A DNA stretch of 64,000 bases from Verrucomicrobiales bacterium (GTDB lineage Bacteria; Verrucomicrobiota; Verrucomicrobiia; Limisphaerales; CAIMTB01): positions 123,345-187,344 of the forward strand of contig JAEUHG010000179.1 in assembly GCA_016795425.1 (NCBI GenBank). The letters run 5' to 3'. Every line of letters starts with the position of its first letter. Position 1 is the first letter of the stretch. Of the stretch, positions 17,404 through 27,800 are shown piece after piece. The position numbers were made by a program, and so were the translations under genes. The notes below the pieces were generated by a model, which did not search any database, was not told the origin of the DNA, and saw only the letters and a list, made by a program, of their open reading frames with translations.

Positions 17404-18660
17404 TCAGGCCAACTCAAGACCGAGTTGTCGCGCCAGTGTGGCGAGATCGGCTCCCGACGCAGGTAAAGATCCCAGGAGTCGCCGACGTTGCGAGTTTGCC
17501 CATGGGGTTGTCTTTGGAGTCTTCGAAAGCCCGCCTTTGAGCCCCAGAAGGAGACTCCACTCCTCGCGACGTTGGCGTTCGTACTCGGCGAAAATCTCCG
17601 GCGCTGCACCTTGTCGAAGGGCGCGTTGAATGCGACCCGCAAGGTCGGCCGCTTCGCGCAGACCGACATTCATGCTCTGCATCCCGATCGGACTTGTCTG
17701 GTGTCCCGCATCCCCGGTCAGCCAGACCCGCCCCACGCCGAAGTTGCGCGCCATCATCGAGTCGAATCCAACCACGGTGGCCCAATCCACCTCCTTGATC
17801 CCGGCCTTGAACCACGGGGCTCTTTCCAGGATCCGAGCCACAATGGCCTCCTTGTCCGGGGTCTCCGTCGTCGACCCTAATGCAAAGTCGCCGCCATCCG
17901 ATTGAAAGGTCGCCGCCTCCGCCTCCGTCCGTTGCAGGCTCCATCGCGCGATGGAACTCGACTGCGGCCATAGGGCGTCCTGGGTCCCGGGTCCGAAGAC
18001 GATCCGAACCTCGCGGCCCACATCGGATACCGGCTCGAATTCCACCACTTCGAATGCCGTCGGTTCACCGTGCCGTTCACAGGGCAGATTCAGAATCTGC
18101 CGAACGTGCGAGGCGGCACCATCGGCTCCGATCACGTACCGCGCATGGACCTCGGTCTCTTTTTCGACCGCTTCCTCCGACCGGGCATAAGGATAGCCGA
18201 CTGAGGTCATGGCGAGCGTCTCGACAGTGGCTGAGACCCCATTCTCGTCCTGGTGCAGCGTGTCGAGTCGGTGCCCCCAGCGCACGCGCACACCACGCTG
18301 ACGAAGCTCCTGTTCGAGCAACTCCTCAAGGCGGTCCTGTGGAAGAACCAGAAGAAAGGGAAATCCGCCGGACTTTAGCTCCGACATGAGGAGCTCGCCG
18401 CGTCGCTCCGCGCCTTCATAAAGGCCGACCGTATCGACGCGAAAACCTGATTCCAACGCTTGCTGGGCCAATCCGAGGGTGCCCAGAAGTTCGAGCGTCG
18501 CCGAATGAATGCCGCACGCATAGCTTTGTGCCGAGGATCGGCGCGCCCGATCCACGATCTCGACTTCGATGCCGCCTCGCGCCAGGGCCAAGGCAGAAAG
18601 GAGTCCGCACGGTCCGGCTCCGATCACGAGGACATCGACCTTGTTGGAGAGGGCTGACAT
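17404..18660 (-). CDS. FAD-dependent monooxygenase (PHBH fold)
   Basis: This 418-residue flavoprotein has the N-terminal dinucleotide-binding GAGPCG at residues 13-18, an internal YVIGADGAASHVRQ segment, and a second FAD motif VWLTGDAGHQTSPIGMQSMN. This ordering is that of class A flavin monooxygenases, which hydroxylate aromatics or modify polyketides using NAD(P)H and oxygen. The substrate is unknown. The start was fixed at ATG 18660, giving MSALSNKVDVLVIGAG; the frame upstream lies in the divergent promoter region. It is transcribed away from the kinase gene. Confidence 0.9.
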   Translation of the reverse strand: MSALSNKVDVLVIGAGPCGLLSALALARGGIEVEIVDRARRSSAQSYACGIHSATLELLGTLGLAQQALESGFRVDTVGLYEGAERRGELLMSELKSGGFPFLLVLPQDRLEELLEQELRQRGVRVRWGHRLDTLHQDENGVSATVETLAMTSVGYPYARSEEAVEKETEVHARYVIGADGAASHVRQILNLPCERHGEPTAFEVVEFEPVSDVGREVRIVFGPGTQDALWPQSSSIARWSLQRTEAEAATFQSDGGDFALGSTTETPDKEAIVARILERAPWFKAGIKEVDWATVVGFDSMMARNFGVGRVWLTGDAGHQTSPIGMQSMNVGLREAADLAGRIQRALRQGAAPEIFAEYERQRREEWSLLLGLKGGLSKTPKTTPWANSQRRRLLGSLPASGADLATLARQLGLELA

Positions 18661-18820
18661 GGCGGTAGCCTCCCCTTCGAAGGGGATCCGCGCAACAACG
18701 GGGTGGCGGGATGGCGGTGGATCGTCCAGGATTGGGCCGACCCCTCGGTGCCACTTGGTGAGCGCTGCAGCCTGTTTGACGATGCGGGCCGGACGGCAGG
18801 GCCATCTCACTTCGACGGCT
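18661..18820. promoter_or_regulatory. Divergent promoter region
   Basis: These 160 bases separate the monooxygenase (-) from the APH-like kinase (+) and must hold both promoters if each is independently expressed. No clear operator or promoter hexamers were fixed by eye. Confidence 0.4.
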
Positions 18821-19897
18821 ATGAAAGGTGTTCAACTGGACATTGAAAATCCCATCGCCTTGACCGCCTGGTTGCGAGGCGAAGGACGCATCGGACACGA
18901 CGAGGCTCCTCAAATCCAGGTCCTGGCCGGTGGCGTATCCAATCGAACCGTCCGTGTCCTACGTTCCAGCGGCGAATGCTGGGTGCTCAAACAGGCGCTG
19001 GAACAACTTCGGGTTCCCACCGAATGGCGGAGCAGTCCAATGCGGGTGCATCGGGAAGCTCTCGGCATGCAGTGGCTCGCCCGCCTCGTCCCGGCCGGTG
19101 CCGTTCCCGAATTCGTGTTCGAGGATGAGCAAGTGCATGTGGTCGCCATGCGCGCGGTTCCCGATCCGCACGTGAATTGGAAAACCACCCTGCTCACCGG
19201 GTCCGTCGAGGATTGGGCGGTCGCGGAATTCGCCCGCTTGCTCGCTGCCATCCACGATGGATCCGCTTCGGACCCGATGCGCGCAGTGCTTCGGATGGCG
19301 TTTCGCGATAAGTCCTTTTTCGAGGGACTCCGTCTCGAACCGTTCTACGAGTTCACCGCAGCTCGCGTGCCGCTCGCCGCTTCTTTCCTCCACACACTAG
19401 CCTCCGAAACCCGGCGATGTGAGACCGCCCTGGTTCACGGCGACTACAGTCCAAAAAACATCCTGGTCCACCGGCGTAGCCTCGTGCTGGTCGATCATGA
19501 AGTGATTCATTGGGGAGATCCGATGTTCGATGTCGGATTCGCCATGGCCCACCTGCTGTGCAAGGCGACCCATCTTGCCCACCATCGCGAGGCCTTCCTG
19601 CACGCCATCCAACGCTTCTGGAACGAATACGCCGCTTGTGTCGGCCCAACGTTCCGCAACGAACTCTGCCAGTCCCGCGCCGTCCGTCACGCGCTGGCCT
19701 GCGCCCTGGCCCGCGTCGCCGGCCGTTCCCAAGTGGAGTACCTCAACGAACAGCAAAAGGCGATTCAACGAACCTGGATCTGCCATCAGTTCCAAGAGGT
19801 GCCGACTTCCTGGGGCGCGTTGGTCACATCGTTTCGGGCGCTGGTTCCGGCCATCGAGGGCACGGCCAGGCTCGACCACACCGTGGGCTCCCAGTGA
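18821..19897 (+). CDS. Aminoglycoside phosphotransferase-family kinase
   Basis: This 358-residue APH/choline-kinase-fold protein has a nucleotide loop (GGVSNRTVRVL), a lysine strand (CWVLKQAL), the catalytic Brenner motif LVHGDYSPKNIL and a metal-binding DHEVIHWGDPMFDVGF. The N-terminal half (KQALEQLRVPTEWRSSPMRV) recalls 5-methylthioribose-kinase-like members rather than drug-resistance enzymes, so a small hydroxylated metabolite is the likelier acceptor. It is followed 82 bases later by an enolase-like gene on the same strand, which suggests a shared pathway. ATG 18821 was chosen; earlier starts run through the divergent promoter. Confidence 0.85.
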   Translation: MKGVQLDIENPIALTAWLRGEGRIGHDEAPQIQVLAGGVSNRTVRVLRSSGECWVLKQALEQLRVPTEWRSSPMRVHREALGMQWLARLVPAGAVPEFVFEDEQVHVVAMRAVPDPHVNWKTTLLTGSVEDWAVAEFARLLAAIHDGSASDPMRAVLRMAFRDKSFFEGLRLEPFYEFTAARVPLAASFLHTLASETRRCETALVHGDYSPKNILVHRRSLVLVDHEVIHWGDPMFDVGFAMAHLLCKATHLAHHREAFLHAIQRFWNEYAACVGPTFRNELCQSRAVRHALACALARVAGRSQVEYLNEQQKAIQRTWICHQFQEVPTSWGALVTSFRALVPAIEGTARLDHTVGSQ

Positions 19898-19979
19898 AGG
19901 TTCGTCGCCCGGCGTCGTCGCAACCGCGGTTGAATCGCGGGAAATTCCTTTCGATGATCCACGCCAGCCCGTTTCTCGT

Positions 19980-21308
19980 ATGCCCACCCTCACCAATCTT
20001 CTCGCCCTCGAAATCCTCGACAGTCGCGGCCGCCCGACTTTGCAGGTCGGCTGCGAATTGGCTGGCGGTATCCTGGCCTGGGCCCAGGTCCCGTCGGGCG
20101 CATCAACGGGCGCCGCGGAATGTCATGAACTCCGTGATGGCGATACCTCCCGCCACGGCGGAAAGGGCTGCCTCCGGGCTTGCGCGTCCGTGACCGGCGA
20201 AATCCGGGCGGCACTCACCGGTCGGAGCTTTGAGAAGCAGGACGACCTGGATGGAGCATTGTGCGCGCTCGATGGCACGGCGGAAAAGTCGCGCCTCGGC
20301 GCCAATGCCATCCTCGGGGTCTCGCTCGCATTTTCACGCGCCTGGGCTCGCTGGCACCACGTCCCTCTTCACGAGGCGTTCGCGCAAATCGCCGGCTTGC
20401 ACCCCGTTCACTTGCCTCGTCCCACGATCAACCTCTTCAGCGGCGGCAAACACGCGGGCGGCCAGGTTTCGATCCAGGACGTGCTCCTCCTGCCGATCCG
20501 AGCTGCCACCCTGAGCGACGCCCTGGCCGACGTTTGCCGTGTCTACGAATCGGCGAAAAGAATCGTGGAAACCCAGTACCGGTCCCGTCCCTTGGTCGCC
20601 GACGAAGGCGGCCTGGCGCCTGATTTTCCGGACTCCGAGTCCATGCTGAAAGATGCGCTTCTGGCCATCGGCGACGCGGGATTCGAACCAGGACGGGATT
20701 TTGCCCTGGCGGTGGACCTCGCTTCCTCCCACTTCGCCGACCCCTCTCACTACTTTCTCGATGGTCGCCGCCTTAGCCCGGCCGAGATGGTGGAACTGCT
20801 CGATGACTGGACCCGGCGCTATCCTATCGTCAGCGTCGAAGATGGTCTCGCGGAACACCACGGCGAGTTTTGGCCGTCCCTGGTCAATCGAATTGGAGCG
20901 CGCGTCCTCGTCCTGGGAGACGATTTCCTATGTACCAATCCCGGTCGCATCGGACGCGCGATCGTTGACGGCGCTGCCAATGCTCTGCTGCTCAAAGTGA
21001 ACCAGATTGGAACCGTCAGCCAGGCCGCCCTGGCCGGAGGCCTGGCAAGGCAGGCGGGGTGGCATGTGACGGTCAGTGCGCGAAGTGGTGAGACCGAGGA
21101 CGATTGGTTGGCGGATCTCGCGGTCGGATGGCAAGGAGACCATATCAAAATAGGCTCCATTACCCGGTCGGAACGCCTGGCGAAATACAACCGCCTGCTA
21201 ACGCTGGAGAGACAGTACGGGCTACCCTTGGCACCACCCTTCAGACCAGAAGCACTCCAAAGTAGGCCGATCCCCTCCGTCAAGACACCTGGGACAAACA
21301 AGAAATGA
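19980..21308 (+). CDS. Enolase homologue with altered active-site residues
   Basis: This 442-residue protein has full-length enolase architecture. In yeast numbering the following are kept: the S39 loop (PSGASTG), H159 (GGKHAGG), E211 (ADEGGLAP), metal ligands D246, E295 and D320 (LAVDLASS, VEDGLAE, LGDDFLCTN), K345 (LLKVNQIG), R374/S375 and K396. Two positions differ: E168 is Asp (SIQDVLLLP in place of QEFMI) and H373 is Ala (VSARSGETED in place of VSHRSGETED). It may therefore be a paralogue with altered substrate rather than the housekeeping phosphopyruvate hydratase. Its kinase neighbour supports a side pathway. The frame is open upstream within the kinase gene; ATG 19980 matches the family start. 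Confidence 0.88.
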   Translation: MPTLTNLLALEILDSRGRPTLQVGCELAGGILAWAQVPSGASTGAAECHELRDGDTSRHGGKGCLRACASVTGEIRAALTGRSFEKQDDLDGALCALDGTAEKSRLGANAILGVSLAFSRAWARWHHVPLHEAFAQIAGLHPVHLPRPTINLFSGGKHAGGQVSIQDVLLLPIRAATLSDALADVCRVYESAKRIVETQYRSRPLVADEGGLAPDFPDSESMLKDALLAIGDAGFEPGRDFALAVDLASSHFADPSHYFLDGRRLSPAEMVELLDDWTRRYPIVSVEDGLAEHHGEFWPSLVNRIGARVLVLGDDFLCTNPGRIGRAIVDGAANALLLKVNQIGTVSQAALAGGLARQAGWHVTVSARSGETEDDWLADLAVGWQGDHIKIGSITRSERLAKYNRLLTLERQYGLPLAPPFRPEALQSRPIPSVKTPGTNKK

Positions 21309-21803
21309 CTCAAGCCCTAGTCGATTTTGCCGATACCTAGGGCCAAGAGTTCAACCGCTGGTAGGTAGGCCCGCCAAATGTGTCGTTTCTAGTCTAGATT
21401 ATTCACATTTTGCCTTGCCTCTGGCGGAGTGAGCTTCTTAAGGTCCCGGCAAAAGGTTGTAAGGCGCCTTAACGCGCCTGTATGGTTGGTGCAAGAGACC
21501 GCACGCAACAAGGTGCCGGTTTCTTGCGGCTCGGATCATTGAATGGCTTGAGGAAGCGGCCTGACGGTCTCTGGGCGGGGGCAGGGTATGCCCCTTGGGG
21601 CTATGGCGAGGGGAATTGAAACAGGAAGCTTGCCTCCATCGACGTGTCTCAGAAGAAGCTAAGATTATACTGCGAGCGACCGCTTGGGCTTGCGCCTCCC
21701 ACCGGTTGGGATGCGGCTTTGTCGCCCAGACAATTCGTCTTGCCAAAGGCTTGCCTAACAAGTTAACTCCCGTTCATTGAAGCTGTCCCGTTAAGGAACA
21801 TCT
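21309..21803 (+). other. Intergenic region ahead of the giant repeat gene
   Basis: This stretch of 495 bases has no convincing gene; the frames present have no family-like sequence. GCCCTAG (21314-21320) and CTAGGGC (21337-21343) form an inverted repeat just after the enolase stop, possibly a weak terminator. The rest presumably carries the promoter and leader of the 3,230-residue protein; AAGGA at 21795-21799 precedes its ATG and fits a ribosome binding site. Confidence 0.5.
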
Positions 21804-24800
21804 ATGAATAGCGCTGTGAAGCAACTCCCACGTTCAATCGGAAAGGCGGCCGGCCGCTGGGCAGCACTAATGAGTGCGCTCTTGGCCGTTCCCGCGCTTG
21901 GACAGGGTTTACCGCTGACCCAATCGGGGACGATCACCATCAACGACGCGGCGTTCGAGCTGGGGCAGCACAAGCCGCGTGCCGCCACGCCCTACCCCGG
22001 TGTCATCAACACTTCCAACCTCCTAGGCACCCTCCAAAAGGTGACTGTCACTTTGCCCGGCCTATCCCACGGCTACGCGGCAGACGTCGATGTGCTCCTG
22101 CAGCGCGTCAACGATAACAAGAGGATGATCCTCCTCAGTGACGTCGCCCTGAACTTCCCGTTCAATAACGTCACTCTTACCATCGATTCCGCTGCAGCTA
22201 ACTCCCTTCCAGAAGCTGCCGCGGTCGCCTCCGGGACCTTCAAGCCCACCAATGTCGATCCAAGTGGAGATGTCGATGACTTCAAATTGGGTCTGACAGA
22301 CGGCGTGGACGGCCCCTACGCCGACGCGTTGTCGAGCCTCGCGGGCTCCAGTCCCAACGCCAATTGGCGCCTGTTCGTTGTCGACGACAAGAACCAGGAT
22401 GCTGGCTCGATCGCTGGTTGGACGCTGAACCTGTGGACCACCCCGGTCTTCACCAAGGTGCCCACCACGACGATCACCACCAACGAAGACAAGCAGATCA
22501 GCTTCGAGGTTGAAATCGATGACTCGGACACGCCGCCCAATGACCTCAAGCTGCTCGTCAAGTCGTCCACCAATCCGAACCTGCTCGCGCCGTCCAATGT
22601 GGTCCTGACCGCGAATTCGACCGGCAAGATCCGCACTCTGACCCTGTTCCCGAAACAGGATCAGTTCGGCGACGTAACCCTAACCTTGGCGCTCGAGGAT
22701 ACCATCTCCAAGGAAGGCTCCGCGATCACCACGAACGTCACCGTCCGTGTCAATGCGGTGAACGACGCGCCGACCATCACGCTCAGTTCCGGCTCCCTGA
22801 CAACGACCGCCGCGCGACTCTCCACCAACGTTGTCTTTGCCAAGGTGTCTGACGTCGATAACGACGTGAATAGCCTGACGCTGTTCGCCAAGTCTTCGAA
22901 TACGAATGTTGTCCGTGCCGATGACGTCTTCTTCGTCCGCGGTAGCAATGGTACCAACTTCTTCGCCATTGCTCCGCGCGGCGCAGCCACCGGTACCGCC
23001 ACACTGGACATCTCCGTTACGGACGGACCGACCACGAATTCTACTCCGTTCAATGTCACGGTGACTCCCATCTCCGTCGCTCTGTTCGGTACGGGTAATA
23101 CACTCGCCATCCCGGACGATGGAACGGTCGTTTCCTCCACCCTCGCCGTATCCAACATTGTCGGCAACATCGGCCAAGTGATTGTAATTCTCGGTGATTT
23201 GTCCCACACGCGGCCGGACGACCTCGATCTGGTCCTCGTGGGCCCGGGTAGTTCCCCGAAGTCGGTTGCGCTCATGGGGCAGGCCGGCGGAGCCAATCCC
23301 ATCAGCCACGCTCGCCTGCGACTGGCCAACGGCGAACCTGCGCTCCCGGACAACTCACAGATCACCGACGGCGGACTGACCACGGCCAGTTATTCGCCCG
23401 CCGACTACAGCCCCTCGTCTCTCCCGTCACCGGCTCCTGCTGGCCCTTACGGCACCGCACTCACTGAGTTCAATGGAACCTCACCGAACGGTACCTGGAC
23501 GCTCTACGCGGTGGATCGGGTCACTGGCGAGGCGGGGACTCTTAATGGCGGGTTTACCCTCGTCATCTACGCTGCCCCGACCATCAGCAATCTCGCCGCC
23601 ACGGTAACGACCTCGGAAGACACCGCGACTTCCACGACCTTCAATGTGGCGGACTCCGATGGAACGGTCACCAATGTCACGGCTTCTGTCGTCGCTTCGG
23701 GTGTTGCCACTACCTCCGTCACTCGGAACGGCGGCTCGGTGACTGTCAACATCACACCAGCCAAGGACGTCAACACGTCGAGCTCCGGACCTCAGCCGGT
23801 CCGAGTGGTTGCCACTGACAATAACGGACAGAGCACGACCAACACCTTTAACTTGGTGATCAACGCGGTGAATGACGCACCGACGATCAGCCCCATCGCA
23901 AAACAGATCACCTACGCCGGCGCGCCGGTCGAAGGCATCCAGTTTACCGTGGGTGATGTCGATAATTCTGCGGGCACCCTCACCGTCACGGCGACGTCCA
24001 GCAATACCAAGTTGCTCCCGGTGAACAACATCGTCCTTGGCTCGATCAGCGCCACGGTTCGCACCTTCTCCCTGTATCCCGTTGGTCCTCAAGCTGGCAC
24101 CGTCTCGGTCACGTTGACGGTCCGCGATGGAAGCAACGCTACGGCAGACTCAACCTTCATTTTCGAAGTCCTGGGTCCCCCGAGCCCGCTCTACGCAAAC
24201 ACCACGCCCATCATTCTTCAGGACACGGGTGGAACCGCCGGCCCGCCGACGAACGCGGTCCCCTCGCCATCCTCCATCACGGTCAGCAATCTGGTCGGCC
24301 GAATCCAGAAGGTGAAGGTCACCCTCCTCGGCATTCAACACACGAAGCCGGATGACATGGACATCCTGCTCGTCGGGCCCAACAACCATAAGGTGATGCT
24401 GATGAGCGATGCAGGTGGCAACCTGACGCTCGATAACACACAGCTTCTTTTCTCGGATGATGGCGCCTCTCTGCCCATCAGTTCGCAGATCGCCTCGGGA
24501 ACCTACAAACCGACCAACCACGATGGCGGCGACCCGGATACCATCCCCAACCTGCCCTCGGGTGGAACAACCGGAACCACCTTGGATAGCTTCTCGACCT
24601 TCAACATTACTCCGAACGGTCGATGGGACCTCTGGGTCGTTGATGACACCGGTAACAACGTTCGCGGTGCTCAGATCTCCGGCGGCTGGATGATTAACTT
24701 CGTTACCTCGCCCCAGATTTCGGACATCCCGAATCAGGAGACCAACGAAGACACCGAGAAACGCGTGAGCTTCACCGTCGGCGACGACCAACCCGGCGTT

Positions 24801-27800
24801 CAGGTGGACCTGACCGCGACATCGTCCAATACCTCTGTTGTCGGTACGATTCCTTTGTCGGCCTTCGAAGGAACGGGTGCAACCCGCACGCTTCGTATTA
24901 ACCCGGTCGCAGATGCGTCCGGTGAAACCGTGATCACGGTGACCGTGACCATCGGTGGGCAAACCTCGCAGGACTCGTTCACCCTCAAGGTCAATGCGGT
25001 CGATGATGAACCCTCGGTTTCCGAAATCACAAATAAGACCGGAACCGCGGGCCTGATCCAAGGGCCGTTTGCCTTCACTGTCTCCGACAAGGAAACAACG
25101 AACCCAAGCAACATCGTTGTTACCGCGTCCTCCTCGAACACGGACGTCGTTCCCAATACTCCTCAGAACCTGGTGCTCACGGGAGATGGCGGATCACGCC
25201 AAATCACCATCGTCCCGAATGGCATCACCACGGGGACTTCAACCATCACCATCGTCGCGACCGATGCGACGGGGAAGAAGACTCCGAGGAGCTTCAACGT
25301 CACCTTCGAACGTGGATTGACGTACGCCGACACTCGCGCTATTGAGATCCGCGACAACGCGACCTCAGCTCCCTATCCGTCGACGATTAACGTCAGCGGC
25401 GTCAGCGGTGTAGTGAGCGGAATCAAGGTCACCATCTTCGGCCTGTCTCACACCTTCCCCGAAGACGCGAACCTGCTGCTGGTGTCGCCCGACAACAGCA
25501 AGAAAGTCCTCCTCCTGGCGAACAACGGTGGCGGCGCCCCCTCCAACTCGATCAGTGGTGTAAGCGTGACGTTTGACGACGCTGCCAGCGCCGCTCCGCC
25601 TGGACCTACCGAAGGTAAGATCCTTACCCGAAGTTACCGTCCGAGCGGCGGTACGGTTTCCACCGTCAACGGGAACTTCCCGCCTCCTGCTCCCGCAAAT
25701 CCATACTCCGCAACTCTCTCAAGCTTTGCTGGTGTGGACCCGAACGGCGATTGGAAGCTGTACGCCTTCGACGATACCTTCTCGGACTTCGGTCAGATTG
25801 CCAACGGCTGGGCCTTGGTGATCAACACGGCTCCGACGATCCTCCCGATCGCGAATCAAACGACGCGCGAGGATACCAATCTTGAACTCTCGGTCTTCCT
25901 GAGTGACCAGGATACGGAACCGAAGGACCTGAAGAGCTGGGCGATCTCATCCGACCAGACCCTGGTCAATGACACGAACCTGACTGTCCTTCCTACCAAT
26001 CAGCTCACCAGAACGCTGACGATCAAGCCGACGGCCAACGCCAACGGAACAAATCTGATCACTGTCTTCGTCGCTGACAGCACCAAGACCAACAGCACCC
26101 AATTCGGGCTGACGGTTGTTGCCGTCGATGACGTGCCCATCGTGACGACCGCCACGAATCTGGTGGTGATCAACGAGGACGCCGAGACGAACATCGTCTT
26201 CAATGTCAGCGATATCGATTCTGATCTCAGCGTCACGAACTCGACTGCTACTTCGGCGATAACGTCGATCGTACCCAACGCGGCTGCCAACCTGACCAAT
26301 ACCGGCCCGGTCAGCATCGCCAAGGGAACGACCAATCAAATCACCATGTTTGCGAAGCCCGCCGCAAACGCCAATGGGGATGTGGCCTTGACGTTCGCCA
26401 TCCGGGATGCTTCCACCACGGTGCAAAGCGTCGTCACTTTGCGTGTGAACGCGGTCAATGATGCGCCAACCATCACTGGCCTTCCCTCCACCGCCACCAA
26501 CGTGCTCGCCGGTGGATCACTCCGTGATATTCCCTTCACCGTCGGTGACGTTGAGACTGCCGCCAAGGAGCTCAAGGTCACTGCCACCTCGTCTGACCAG
26601 TCGAAGATTCCCAACGCGAACCTGGTGCTCAGTGGAGCCAATGAGAATCGTCTCATCTCGCTGACATCGATCGGTGTCTCCACTGGGCCTGTCGTCATCA
26701 CGGTTACGGTCGACGATGGGAACAAGACGACCAGCGGCACTTTCACGGTCAATGTGAATCCTGCGCTTGGCGAAACCTTCGCCAACAACGCAGCCATCAC
26801 GATCCGCGACAACAATACGGCGTCCACTTACCCGTCGATTATTCCCGTCTCTAACCTCGCCGGCACCATTCACAAGGTCAGTGTGACCTTGCAGGGCTTC
26901 GCACACACCGCACCCGATGATGTCGATGTCGTTCTGGTGTCTCCGCGCGGCCAAAAGGTCCTCCTGCTTTCCGATGCCGGTGGTTCCATCGGCGTGACGA
27001 ATCTGCAGATAACTCTCGATGACTCTGGAACGGTGATTCCGGACAACGGACCTCTCGCCTCCGGAGTCTTCCAACCGGCGAACTACTCACCCGACGAAAG
27101 CCTCAGCGGCGTCGCTCCTCCGTATTCCAGCTCCCTGAGCGCTCTGAAAGGTATTAATCCCAACGGTGATTGGCTCCTCTATGTGGTTGATGATACCGCG
27201 AACGACCAGGGTGCACTCACCCAAGGGTGGTCGATCAAGATCATCACCGCACCGACCATCGTCCTCGCCTCCTCGACGCCGGCCCCGATTGTCCAGGATG
27301 AGGATCAAAGCTCGAGCATCGCGTTCACGATCGCGGATGCCGACTCCCCGACGACTCCCGAGGCCGACCTCTCGTTTGAGATTCTGTCTCAAAACACCAC
27401 ATTGGTCCCGCCGGCCGGCGTTACCCTCACCAAGGGAAGCGGCTCGGTTGCAGGTGGCATCTCCTACACGGGTACGATCCTGCCTGGTACGAACCAACCT
27501 GCGGATAGTGTCCGTGCGACCAACCAACTGACGATCTCAGTGGTTCGTAAGGCGGACGGTGCCAGGTCAAGTATCGTCGTCACGAATGCAATCGTTCCGA
27601 TCAATGATGCCCCCATCATTTCTCGTATCACCGAGAAGACGACGGAGGAGGATCGCCCAATCGACGTTTCGTTCGTGGTCTCCGACGTGGATACCCTTCC
27701 GCGTGACCTGCGCGTGGTGGTGACATCCGGAGTTACCTCTGCGATCTCGACAACCAACCTGATGTTGAATGGTCAGTCCGGCGCCAATGCCAATATCGTC

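Noticed and set aside
18821..19897. Aminoglycoside resistance gene
   Set aside because: The fold is APH, but the N-terminal sequence and enolase-like neighbour point to metabolism; there is no specific resistance-enzyme signature.
21438..21761. 107-codon minus-strand open frame upstream of the giant gene
   Set aside because: No family resemblance or ribosome binding site, and the composition is like non-coding sequence.
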